This document shows positions 1 through 7,459 of a stretch of 40,414 nt of DNA, piece after piece. Location of the stretch: positions 1-40,414 of the forward strand of contig CANMWJ010000026.1 of assembly GCA_947501565.1 (NCBI GenBank), in the 5' to 3' direction. This stretch comes from an uncultured Marinobacterium sp. (GTDB lineage Bacteria; Pseudomonadota; Gammaproteobacteria; Pseudomonadales; Balneatricaceae). Each line of letters opens with the position of its first letter. Position 1 is the stretch's first letter. The position numbers were made by a program, and so were the translations under genes. Below the pieces are notes generated by a model. It worked only from the letters and a program-made list of their open reading frames with translations. It searched no databases and was not told the origin of the DNA.

Positions 1-22
1 TACGCTTAGTTCTTGATTTCAT
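1..22 (-). CDS. Possible start of a gene running off the window
   Basis: On the minus strand an ATG at 22-20 follows a purine-rich, Shine-Dalgarno-like stretch (GGAAGGTG, 32-25) by a few bases. It opens a frame for seven codons before the window ends. It lies about 40 bases downstream of the GrxB-like gene in the same direction and may be the next gene of that operon. Nothing can be said about its product. Confidence 0.25.
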
Positions 23-62
23 AACACCTTCCGATTTGATGATCGAAAAGTGTCAACGTTAT

Positions 63-470
63 TCAGGACGGGACAGAGTCTTCAAAAAAGGCCCGTGCCT
101 GTGCCGAAGCCAATTCGGGCAATTCCAGCAAGCGCATACGCGGATAACAGAGCGGATCAAGTAACGGACTGATCTGCTTTAGCCAACGGTTTGTTGCATC
201 ATTCACAGTGTAACGATCGAGTGCAGGCCGCACGTCTAGCTGATCCAGATAGCGTAAAATAACGTCACTTTCTTGCATAATACTGGATTGATCACCACCA
301 ATACCGGGCACTTCCAGTATCGGCACGCTAAAACGTTCAACCCTGTCTGACAGCTGCTCTGGCAGCGCACCCGCCACCAGATACACCAGCTCACAATCGA
401 TCCGTTTCAGCCCTACCAACGCCCGTACCCGCACACAAAACGGGCAGCTATCAAAGACGTAGAGTTTCAT
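63..470 (-). CDS. grxB: GrxB-like (glutaredoxin 2 type) protein, short form
   Basis: The N-terminus matches the thioredoxin-fold half of glutaredoxin 2: it begins MKLYVFDSCPFC, with a CPFC redox centre at about residues 9-12, and carries the SVPIL segment that holds the conserved cis-proline of the fold. Family members are about 210-215 residues with an all-helical GST-like C-terminal half. This frame stops after 135 residues, just past the first helices of that half, so about 80 residues are missing. The ATG at 470 was chosen because Grx2 proteins start MKLY; an in-frame ATG at 479 is possible and neither has a good ribosome site. It starts about 15 bases after the hydrolase gene upstream and is probably co-transcribed with it. 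It may be a truncated or frameshifted gene. Family assignment is fairly sure; function is uncertain. Confidence 0.7.
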   Translation of the reverse strand: MKLYVFDSCPFCVRVRALVGLKRIDCELVYLVAGALPEQLSDRVERFSVPILEVPGIGGDQSSIMQESDVILRYLDQLDVRPALDRYTVNDATNRWLKQISPLLDPLCYPRMRLLELPELASAQARAFFEDSVPS

Positions 471-485
471 GCTTTTCATGACCGA

Positions 486-1352
486 TCAGTTGCCATGCCA
501 GATGGAGTAGGACATGCGCTCGACGTGCGCAGGCAGGTTCTGCTCGTAACCGCGCCAGTGGTTAAACTGCGGCAACTTAATCGAGGCCTTCAGCTCTTCG
601 GTGGTTTTGCCGGCCTGTATCCCCTCCCAAACCGCATCAAACAGCGCCTGTACAAACCGGTAGTCCTCCTCAAACAGCTCCGGTGATGAGACCGGCGCGT
701 GGCCACTGATTACGGTATCGAACTCCAGGTCAGTCTGGACTCGTTTAAAGGTATTAAGAATGCCCACGTAGTCGTGCTCCGGCAGGCGGTAGCTTTCATT
801 TACGTAACGCGGCAGATGCCAGTCCACGGCAAACAGCACTTTGTCTTTCGGCATATGGATCACACTCATACATTTGCCGTCGTTGGAGCCGTAGTAATGC
901 AGATCCACCTGCTTATCGCCCACCTTCACACTCATAAAGTCGTCATAGGTGATATCCGGCTGCACCACCTTCCTTTTCAGATCGCTGCTCACCAGCTCCA
1001 GACACCCTTTCTGGGTAATAAACTCCGCGCCCTCTTTCTTGAAGATCTGACCACCACGGGTGTGGTCAAAGTGATCGTGGGAGTAGATCACCTTGGTCAC
1101 TGGTTTATCGGTGATCTTGCGGATCTGTTTACGCATCTCCGCCGCACGCATCGCACCGGATGGATCAGTCACAATCACACCGTCATCGCTGACCACAACC
1201 AAGCTGTTATAGAAAAACTGGGAGTACTGATAAACACCCGCCTTCAACTCAGTCATGGACGGTTTCGCCGGATTAAAGTCAGGCGCCGCATGCACCACTG
1301 CTGCGCTTCCCACCAACAGCGACAATGCCACCGCTTTCATCAGGGAATTCAT
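486..1352 (-). CDS. Exported metallo-beta-lactamase-fold hydrolase
   Basis: The 288-residue protein starts with a signal peptide (short basic start, hydrophobic core, VHA-A cleavage near residue 23), so it should act in the periplasm. The metal-binding signature HDHFDH is at about residues 93-98, followed by the glycine-rich RGGQ, and further conserved histidines lie near AVDWH and ISGHAP. This is the di-metal centre of the metallo-beta-lactamase fold. The family includes beta-lactamases, lactonases, glyoxalases and SoxH-like or PQQ-associated hydrolases, and the sequence does not show which substrate applies. The start has a good AGGAG site. The gene lies between the cupin and grxB-like genes on the same strand and is probably in an operon with them. 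Confidence 0.85.
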   Translation of the reverse strand: MNSLMKAVALSLLVGSAAVVHAAPDFNPAKPSMTELKAGVYQYSQFFYNSLVVVSDDGVIVTDPSGAMRAAEMRKQIRKITDKPVTKVIYSHDHFDHTRGGQIFKKEGAEFITQKGCLELVSSDLKRKVVQPDITYDDFMSVKVGDKQVDLHYYGSNDGKCMSVIHMPKDKVLFAVDWHLPRYVNESYRLPEHDYVGILNTFKRVQTDLEFDTVISGHAPVSSPELFEEDYRFVQALFDAVWEGIQAGKTTEELKASIKLPQFNHWRGYEQNLPAHVERMSYSIWHGN

Positions 1353-1395
1353 ACTGGACTCTCCTCTTAATAGGTAACTGTCTGATAAGTAACGA

Positions 1396-1845
1396 TCAGG
1401 ATTCAGGCGACAGGCCCGGACCCTGAATTTTTACGCCGAACGTTGCAGCCAACGCACTCAACACCTCCGGTGACGCCCCGCCCGCCTGTGCTTCTGGTAC
1501 GTTTTGAATAAAGCCGTCATGCACACCGGGTGTGAGGATGCTGATCAGCTGACCGTTTTCCCGTTCTCCTTCATACAGGAAACAGTGCGGCGTACCTTTT
1601 GGGATAAACACGCTGAAACCGGGTTTTCCGATCACCTCTTTATCTCCCACCTGAAAGCGGAATATGCCGCTGATCACGTGAAAGGTTTCCGCCTGATCCA
1701 GATGTATGTGCAGTGGCGGCCCCTCTCCGGGCGCAATCTCCTGCACACGTAACGAGAGCTGCTGTTCGGTTTCACTGCCCAGTAGCGCAACCTGGTGTCG
1801 TGCTTTTGCCGCTTCTGCTTCTGTAATAACGACGTTTGCGCTCAT
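1396..1845 (-). CDS. Single-domain cupin protein
   Basis: This 149-residue protein has one cupin beta-barrel. Motif 1 is PLHIHLDQAETFHVISG (about residues 40-56), with two histidines and a glutamate in the usual metal-ligand places, and motif 2 lies around PKGTPHCF (about 83-90). Small cupins of this type are dioxygenases, isomerases or ligand-binding proteins; nothing here fixes the reaction. The gene ends 43 bases before the exported hydrolase on the same strand, and its start faces a divergent LysR gene 144 bases away, so that regulator is the obvious candidate to control it. No signal peptide is seen. Confidence 0.8.
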   Translation of the reverse strand: MSANVVITEAEAAKARHQVALLGSETEQQLSLRVQEIAPGEGPPLHIHLDQAETFHVISGIFRFQVGDKEVIGKPGFSVFIPKGTPHCFLYEGERENGQLISILTPGVHDGFIQNVPEAQAGGASPEVLSALAATFGVKIQGPGLSPES

Positions 1846-1989
1846 CGCGATCTCTCCTTCATTCGAAACTGAAATGCTCAGTAACAGGTTGAAAAATGTA
1901 TGAGACCATCTTAATTTCGATACCCTATATTGAGAATTGGACTGGATATAACTTCAGCCCATATATGAAGTATCGATTGGGATAAAAAA

Positions 1990-2892
1990 ATGGATAAGCT
2001 CAGAGATATGGCGTTGGTTGCCGAGGTAGTCGAGAAAGGCAACTTCGCCCAAGCGGCAAAAGCCGTGGGCCTTACACCTGCCATGGTGGGCCGCCGCATA
2101 GCGGCAATCGAAGAAACGCTGGGTTTTATGCTGTTTAACCGCAGCACACGACGGATGGAGTTAACGCCAGGCGGACAAACCTATTACGAAGGCTGTACAC
2201 GGATTCTGGCAGAGGTATCCGAACTAGAGGAATCCGTTACCAGTTCGCACCAGACAAATCCGAAAGGCCTTATCAGGCTGACCGCCCCGGACGGTCTCGG
2301 CAGCCCCTTTATCGTCGATGCGATCAAGCAATTCAGAACAAGCTACCCGGATGTGCGTTTCGATATCGATCTCAGCAGCACGCCAAAGGATCTGATCAAG
2401 GACAAGATAGACCTCTCCATCCGTCTGGCGTTTGAGTTGGAGGATTCATCACTGGTCGCCACTAAGCTAGGCAGCACCTCATTCGGTTTGTATGCCTCCC
2501 CTGACTATCTGCACACAAGAGGTCGCCCCCAAAGCTTGAGCGATCTCAAGCAACACGATTGCCTGAATATGGGTGCCAGCAAATACGGCGACTACTGGAA
2601 CGTGATTGATGAGGGCCGCGTGGTCAGCTTCCGGCAACCCTGGGCACTGGTACTACCCAATACAGAATGCATGATCCATGCGGTCTGTGAAGGGATGGGG
2701 ATCGCGATGATTCCGGAGCTGTTTACTAAAACACAGGCGGATGCGGGAAAAATGATGCGATTGGAAGGTATTACGGAGTTTCCAGACCTGAGCGTCTATG
2801 CTATCTACCCCACCAGAAAACACCTGCCCTACCGGGTTAATCTGTTTCTGGATTTCCTGAAAAGCTGGGCCCCTGAACATCTGAGCCACTAA
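1990..2892 (+). CDS. LysR-family transcriptional regulator
   Basis: The 300-residue protein has an N-terminal winged helix-turn-helix (NFAQAAKAVGLTPAMVGRRIAAIE, here split as NFAQAAKAVGLTPAM then VGRRIAAIE, about residues 18-41) followed by a periplasmic-binding-protein-like effector domain from about residue 90. This is the normal length and order for the family; the effector domain resembles the AaeR/DmlR-like group, which usually acts on neighbouring genes. It is transcribed away from the cupin, hydrolase and grxB-like genes, with a shared 144-base AT-rich promoter region, so control of that operon is likely. The start at 1990 is the first Met of the family pattern MDKLRDMALVAEVVEKG; its ribosome site is weak. 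Confidence 0.9.
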   Translation: MDKLRDMALVAEVVEKGNFAQAAKAVGLTPAMVGRRIAAIEETLGFMLFNRSTRRMELTPGGQTYYEGCTRILAEVSELEESVTSSHQTNPKGLIRLTAPDGLGSPFIVDAIKQFRTSYPDVRFDIDLSSTPKDLIKDKIDLSIRLAFELEDSSLVATKLGSTSFGLYASPDYLHTRGRPQSLSDLKQHDCLNMGASKYGDYWNVIDEGRVVSFRQPWALVLPNTECMIHAVCEGMGIAMIPELFTKTQADAGKMMRLEGITEFPDLSVYAIYPTRKHLPYRVNLFLDFLKSWAPEHLSH

Positions 2893-2909
2893 GTCAGCCC
2901 AAAGTCACG

Positions 2910-2940
2910 AAAAGGGAAAGGAAAAGGGAAAGAAAAGGGA
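2910..2940 (+). repeat. Short purine-rich tandem repeat
   Basis: About two and a half copies of an 11-12 base unit of the form AAAAGGGAAAG lie between the LysR stop codon and the terminator. This is low-complexity sequence, probably slippage, with no visible function. Confidence 0.6.
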
Positions 2941-2968
2941 GCTACGAGAAGGGCTATTTCTGGAGAGA

Positions 2969-3004
2969 GGCGCCAACCGTAATGAAATCACTACGGCTGG
3001 CGCC
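2969..3004. terminator. Bidirectional stem-loop between converging genes
   Basis: GGCGCCAACCGTA pairs with TACGGCTGGCGCC, with one internal mismatch, around a ten-base loop. It sits between the ends of the converging LysR and nhaA genes. The downstream T-run is short on both strands, so termination is inferred mainly from position and stem strength. Confidence 0.6.
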
Positions 3005-3049
3005 TTAAACAGTAGGTTATAACTGTTTGTTTTCGTAGGCGTTTGGCAC

Positions 3050-4528
3050 TTACTTCTGGACGCTCAGTTCCGAACCTTCAGGTGTTGCAGGCGGTGTTTC
3101 ATCGGACACAGCCTCCTCCTTTTCTGGCTCCGGCGCTGCTTCGTTTTTGGTCATCATCACCAGCCAGGCAAAACCTGTCAGACCTGATACGAGCGAGGCG
3201 AGCAGAATACCGGTTTTAGCCATCAGCAGATCCTGAGGATAGGCCGCAAAGCCCAGTTCCGCGATGAAGATCGACATGGTGAAACCAATACCACCCATGA
3301 AGGCTACGCCGATAATATGGTTGAAGTTCAGACCTTTCGGCAGAGAACTCACCCCCATCTTAACGGCAACCCAGGTGAAGCCAGCGATACCGATCAGTTT
3401 ACCCAGAACCAACCCCAAACCGATGCCCAGGGATACCGGGTTCATCACTACATCCCCGAGGTTGGCAAACTCGATAGGAATACCGGCATTGGCCAAAGCG
3501 AAGATCGGGATAACAAGGTATGCGGATGGCAGATGCAGTCTGTTCTCCAGTACCTGTGCCGGAGCCTGTACCAGGAATACACCGTCACCCAAGGCACGTA
3601 CACGGGAACGCAGCGCATCGTTTACCAGAATGTTTTCGTTCTGCTTAAACACAGCCTTGATCTGAGAGACACTCTGGTTGATCACCGACAGGAAACGCTT
3701 CGGATCGTACTTAGGTTTCATCGGTATGGTAAATGCGAGCAGTACACCGGCCAAGGTGGCATGAACACCACTCTTCAGCATCGCGATCCACAACAGTACA
3801 CCCACCAGTAGGTAGGGCTGCAATCGGCGCACACCACCCAGGTTGAGACAGATCAGTACGAAAACAAAGATACCCGCAAGCATCAGAGCAACGTAGTTGA
3901 GCTGTTCAGTGTAGAACAATGCGATGACCATTACGGCACCCAGATCGTCCACGATCGCCAGCGCTACCAGGAACATCAGCAGACTCTGAGGAATCCGGTT
4001 ACCCAGCAACGCAAGTGCACCCAGTGCAAAGGCGATATCGGTCGCCATTGGGATACCCCAGCCCTTCAGGGCATGACCTTCAGGGTTGATCATCACATAG
4101 ATCAGTGCAGGCACCAACATGCCACCAACAGCTGCGATAATCGGCAAAATAGCCTGTTTAAAGTTGGCAAGTTCCCCAACCAACAGTTCTCGTTTAAGTT
4201 CCAGGCCTACAACCAGGAAGAAGATCGCCATCAGGCCATCATTGATCCAGTGGTGAAGAGATTTGGATAGTTGGAAGTTTTCCAATCCTACCGTCAGATA
4301 GGATTGCAGGAAGTGGTGATACTCCTCAGCGAAAGCACTGTTGGCGATCAAAAGTGCCACTACAGCACAAAGCATCAACAACACACCACTAGTGGTCTGA
4401 CGGTGTATAAACTCTTCAAATGGAGAGAGCACACTATCAAACGCTTTTTCCCAGGGGGCTATATGTACCTTTCCTTTCATCCGTTTTTTCATTCTCCGCT
4501 TAAACCTCAACTTCCTTTTCGACTTCAT
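3050..4528 (-). CDS. nhaA: NhaA Na+/H+ antiporter
   Basis: This inner-membrane antiporter exports Na+ (or Li+) in exchange for H+. The essential paired aspartates of NhaA are present in AIVDDLGAV, and ATDIAFALGALALLG carries the further conserved aspartate of the ion path. About eleven or twelve hydrophobic segments can be traced. At 492 residues it is about 100 longer than the E. coli protein. The extra length comes from a very basic N-terminal tail, a cytoplasmic loop insertion around the VFKQNENILVND segment, and an acidic, proline-rich C-terminal tail. A GGAG site lies six bases before the ATG. The roughly 640-base region upstream holds a structured leader ending in an attenuator-like terminator, so control at the RNA level is likely. 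Its activity would complement the neighbouring Na+-dependent bicarbonate permease (inference). Confidence 0.95.
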   Translation of the reverse strand: MKSKRKLRFKRRMKKRMKGKVHIAPWEKAFDSVLSPFEEFIHRQTTSGVLLMLCAVVALLIANSAFAEEYHHFLQSYLTVGLENFQLSKSLHHWINDGLMAIFFLVVGLELKRELLVGELANFKQAILPIIAAVGGMLVPALIYVMINPEGHALKGWGIPMATDIAFALGALALLGNRIPQSLLMFLVALAIVDDLGAVMVIALFYTEQLNYVALMLAGIFVFVLICLNLGGVRRLQPYLLVGVLLWIAMLKSGVHATLAGVLLAFTIPMKPKYDPKRFLSVINQSVSQIKAVFKQNENILVNDALRSRVRALGDGVFLVQAPAQVLENRLHLPSAYLVIPIFALANAGIPIEFANLGDVVMNPVSLGIGLGLVLGKLIGIAGFTWVAVKMGVSSLPKGLNFNHIIGVAFMGGIGFTMSIFIAELGFAAYPQDLLMAKTGILLASLVSGLTGFAWLVMMTKNEAAPEPEKEEAVSDETPPATPEGSELSVQK

Positions 4529-4624
4529 TTAATACTCCAGCTGCAGCGCATACAGAGATCTGGATTACTACCTTTGATGGTTAGCAATTGGTACCAGCTT
4601 TGTAACGTCGCACTGCAACCGACT

Positions 4625-4652
4625 AAAAATCGGGGCTATTAATTAAACCCCG
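4625..4652 (-). terminator. Attenuator-type intrinsic terminator in the nhaA leader
   Basis: On the nhaA strand CGGGG and CCCCG pair across a twelve-base AT-rich loop and are followed by A and five T residues. It lies about 95 bases before the nhaA start, inside the leader and not behind a gene, which is the position of a riboswitch expression platform. The GGGG of the upstream aptamer hairpin (4684-4680) could compete for the CCCC arm. Confidence 0.7.
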
Positions 4653-4670
4653 TCACATCAACAAGGAAAA

Positions 4671-4768
4671 TGAGCGAATACCCCTATAAACGAGGTTCGC
4701 GTGGTCCTGTACGTCGATATTTCCCATGCAGTCATCTGTCTGCTGCGCAGCCTTCAAGACCTCGCTCA
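4671..4768 (-). promoter_or_regulatory. Structured nhaA leader, candidate cation riboswitch
   Basis: The minus-strand RNA folds into a three-way junction. P1 is TGAGCGA (4768-4762) with TCGCTCA (4677-4671). P2 is GGTCTTG (4761-4755) with CAGGACC (4709-4703), enclosing smaller hairpins such as GCAG/CTGC. P3 is ACCTC (4696-4692) with GGGGT (4684-4680). A terminator follows within 20 bases of P1. This layout is typical of a riboswitch that controls transcription elongation. Leaders of nhaA genes are known to carry Li+/Na+-related riboswitch classes (nhaA-I, nhaA-II). Whether this is one of those, or another class, cannot be decided without a covariance-model search. Confidence 0.65.
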
Positions 4769-5117
4769 CAGACATATCTGACGACCGGCAAAAACCGGCA
4801 CATGGGCATCCAGCAGAGTCTTCGACTTACCCCCACACGCGTTTTAATTCACGTATAAGCCTTTGACTCTAAACCGTTATCTGCTTTCTAACACAAGGCT
4901 TGGATGATCTCACAATCTTATATCCAGACACCAGTTATAAGAGTGCAATAACCCTATCTGTTATCTCAGATTCGCCATTCTGGCACATTAAAGATGACAG
5001 AAAAAGGCAACAAAAAAGCTGACCGATCTCAAGTTTCGTGTAATAGATTTAATACCTTACCTGTTCCGACTGGTGTATCCAAGGTCCAAAAAATCGGCAT
5101 TGTTTGCCCCCTGACAC

Positions 5118-5150
5118 CTACGACTTTGTGTTTACTACCAAAGTGCGTAG
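5118..5150. terminator. Stem-loop downstream of sbtA
   Basis: CTACG and CGTAG close a stem that continues through ACTTTG/CAAAGT with one bulged base and a ten-base loop. It lies just past the sbtA stop codon (minus strand). There is no clear T-run, so it may stabilise the 3' end of the mRNA instead of terminating. The rest of 4769-5117 is AT-rich, with no gene, and should hold the nhaA promoter. Confidence 0.4.
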
Positions 5151-5167
5151 CGCCAACTATTTGGGAT

Positions 5168-6100
5168 TTAGGCGAAAAATTCAAGTATCAACGCACTGTA
5201 GAGAGGGATTCCTACCAATACATTAAACGGGAAAGTTACCGTCAACGATGCGGTAATCGGTACACTCTGGTTGGCTGTCGGCAACGCTACCGACATTGCT
5301 GCTGGTACTGCGATATACGACGCACTCGCCCCAAGCGTGGCCAACAGAATAATCCCACCAACAGACAGATCCAGCACCATTGCACACAGCGTACCGAGGG
5401 ATGCCCCGATCAGCGGCATGACCACACCGAAACTGGCGATAAATGAACCGTACTCCCGCAATAGCGACAATCGGGAAGCGGCTACCCGTCCCATCTCCAG
5501 CAGGAACAGAGCCAGCACACCGTGGAACATATTACCGAAGAATGGCATCAGCTTTTCGCTACGCTCACCTGCCCACCAGCCGATCAGCAACGCGCCAACC
5601 AGTAGTAAAACACCCTGGTTAAAGAAGATCTCATGCAACACCTTTTTCAGATCCAGCGTCTGGCCACCACTACGCGCCAACCACAGGCCGACCGCAATCG
5701 CAGGCACCTCAAGCAAGGCAACAAACAGTGGGAAATAAGGCTCATATGCGATCTCCTGTGCCTCAAGCACCGCCAGAGCGACCGCAAAGGTGGCGATACT
5801 GACTGACCCGTAATGAGCAGCGACTGAAGCCGAATCTACGCGGGATAGACCACCCACTTTGAGCAAGAGAGGAAACGCGATCAGTGGCAAAAACGCCCCG
5901 AAACCGATGATCAGCAGGGATTGATAGAGCAGTTCAACACTGCCGTGTTGCTCCAGCGCAATGCCCCCTTTCAGGCCGATGGCGATCAAAAGAAAGATCG
6001 TCAGACTCTGATACAGCCCTTCGGGCATCCGCACGGGCGCTTTGATCACCTGTGCGAAAACGCCCATCAGAAAGAATGCAGCTACGACATCAAGATGCAT
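5168..6100 (-). CDS. sbtA: SbtA-type sodium-dependent bicarbonate permease
   Basis: The 310-residue membrane protein has about ten hydrophobic segments and matches the SbtA family: an N-terminal GLYQSLTIFLLIAIGLKGG segment, GGLSRVDSASVAAHYGSVS, and a C-terminal half with EMGRVAASRL and LGASASYIAVPAA. The two halves look like an inverted repeat, as in SbtA structures. In cyanobacteria the protein imports bicarbonate with Na+ at high affinity; homologues also occur in heterotrophs. No gene for the small PII-like partner SbtB is in the window. It starts 13 bases after a 64-residue membrane protein gene with a GGGAG ribosome site, so the two form an operon. A CbbR-like LysR gene is divergent. The role in carbon uptake is inferred from the family. 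Confidence 0.85.
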   Translation of the reverse strand: MHLDVVAAFFLMGVFAQVIKAPVRMPEGLYQSLTIFLLIAIGLKGGIALEQHGSVELLYQSLLIIGFGAFLPLIAFPLLLKVGGLSRVDSASVAAHYGSVSIATFAVALAVLEAQEIAYEPYFPLFVALLEVPAIAVGLWLARSGGQTLDLKKVLHEIFFNQGVLLLVGALLIGWWAGERSEKLMPFFGNMFHGVLALFLLEMGRVAASRLSLLREYGSFIASFGVVMPLIGASLGTLCAMVLDLSVGGIILLATLGASASYIAVPAAMSVALPTANQSVPITASLTVTFPFNVLVGIPLYSALILEFFA

Positions 6101-6113
6101 GATCCACTCCCTT

Positions 6114-6308
6114 TCAGACGGCCTTTGCGGCTACAGGAACCGGAACTTTCTTTTCGTTAACGATACGCAGGGTAATGGAGATGACCGCCAGCAACCCAGC
6201 GATGCCTACCAATCCCCAGCCAGGCAGGTTAACTGAAACCAGTGCCAGACCGTTGGTCAGCAACATAACAATAGCGATCACTTCGAACCAGAGCGACTTA
6301 TCTTTCAT
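6114..6308 (-). CDS. Small two-helix membrane protein upstream of sbtA
   Basis: This 64-residue protein has two hydrophobic segments (about residues 8-26 and 31-50) joined by a short SVNLPGWG turn, and a short basic tail. A strong AAGGAG ribosome site precedes the ATG, so it is a real gene and not a chance frame. It is the first gene of the sbtA operon. I do not recognise a family. A subunit or regulator of the bicarbonate permease is the natural guess from context only. Confidence 0.7.
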   Translation of the reverse strand: MKDKSLWFEVIAIVMLLTNGLALVSVNLPGWGLVGIAGLLAVISITLRIVNEKKVPVPVAAKAV

Positions 6309-6406
6309 GGGCGGATCTCCTTCTACATAATCCGTTTTAGACCTAAGTTGTAGGCAATTATGCAGACCCTATAAGATAGATAAAAATCGATATTGGCTAT
6401 AAACTA

Positions 6407-6424
6407 CATAGATGTTTATCTATG
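6407..6424. promoter_or_regulatory. Perfect inverted repeat in the sbtA/LysR divergent region
   Basis: CATAGAT and ATCTATG flank a GTTT spacer. The repeat lies in the region between the divergent sbtA operon and LysR gene, 13 bases before the chosen LysR start. It could be an autoregulatory operator or a hairpin that hides the start of the LysR mRNA, which has no evident ribosome site. More AT-rich repeats (GATAGATA, ATCGATAT) lie upstream at 6374-6392. Confidence 0.5.
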
Positions 6425-6437
6425 CTTTGATTCTGTC

Positions 6438-7367
6438 ATGTCACGACTTCAGGCCCGCATAGGCACGTTAAGACAATTAGAAATACTGCTGGCGGTGTAT
6501 CAGACTGGCTCCGTAACGGCCGCGTCAAAGCAGCTGTTTCTTACCCAGCCAACGGTATCGATGCAGTTGAAAAAGCTGGCCGACGCCATAAACGCACCGC
6601 TCTACGACCAGATCGGCCGTAAACTGATCTTCACGCAAGCGGGGCTGGAAGTGGTTAAAACCGCACGCGAGGTACTGGACTGTTTCGAACGTCTGGATAT
6701 GAACCTCGCCAACCTGCAGGGCCTGCGTGCCGGTACGCTTCGTCTGGCGGTGGTCACCACCTCCAAGTATTTCATCCCTCACCTCTTGGGTGACTTCCTG
6801 AATCACTACCCCGATATCGACGTTGAATTTAAGGTCGGTAACCGCCAGCAGATCATCGACCGGATGGCTACAGGTGAAGATGACTTCTACGTGTTCAGTC
6901 ATCCTCCCAAAAACCGTGATCTGGATCTGCACGAATTCCTACCCAATCCACTGGTAGCGATCGCCAAGACCGATCATCCACTGGCTGGTCGTGACAACAT
7001 ACCGCTGCAAACCTTCTGTGAAGAACCCTTCCTGATGCGTGAAGCTGGCTCCGGTACCCGTCATGCCATCGAACGCCACTTCGACAGCCTTGAGATCGAA
7101 CCGAACGTGCGTATGACCATCGAAAGTAACGAAGCGATTAAACATGCGGTGATGTCCGGACTGGGGGTATCAATCCTCTCCAGCCATACCCTAGCCTTCG
7201 AAGGCAGCCACGGACTGGTTAAGCTCAATGTCACCGACCTGCCGATAATGACCAAGTGGTATCTGGCGAGCCTGAAGGAGAAACAGATGTCGATCGTCGC
7301 CCGTACCTTCATGGAGTACGTCGATCTGCACGGGCATGAAAGTATGGAGATCGAGGGGATAATCTAA
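6438..7367 (+). CDS. CbbR-like LysR transcriptional regulator
   Basis: The protein has a LysR winged helix-turn-helix at about residues 18-45 (TGSVTAASKQLFLTQPTVSM) and an effector domain from about residue 85. The wording of both domains (LPTVSM-type recognition helix, TSKYFIPHLLGDFL, SGLGVSILSSHTL) is that of the CbbR/CmpR group, which senses carbon metabolites and controls CO2-fixation or bicarbonate-uptake genes. It is divergent from the small-protein/sbtA operon, the same arrangement as CmpR-type control of inorganic-carbon transport. The ATG at 6438 gives the usual family start (MSRLQARIGTLRQLE); a longer frame from a TTG at 6393 adds 15 unlikely residues. Confidence 0.88.
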   Translation: MSRLQARIGTLRQLEILLAVYQTGSVTAASKQLFLTQPTVSMQLKKLADAINAPLYDQIGRKLIFTQAGLEVVKTAREVLDCFERLDMNLANLQGLRAGTLRLAVVTTSKYFIPHLLGDFLNHYPDIDVEFKVGNRQQIIDRMATGEDDFYVFSHPPKNRDLDLHEFLPNPLVAIAKTDHPLAGRDNIPLQTFCEEPFLMREAGSGTRHAIERHFDSLEIEPNVRMTIESNEAIKHAVMSGLGVSILSSHTLAFEGSHGLVKLNVTDLPIMTKWYLASLKEKQMSIVARTFMEYVDLHGHESMEIEGII

Positions 7368-7459
7368 TCCGCTCACAATCCAGGACAGAGAGAGCTCTGA
7401 CCGGAGAAAATAGACAAAGCAGATCTCAATCCCAAAGAATCCAAAGGAACCCAAAAGCT

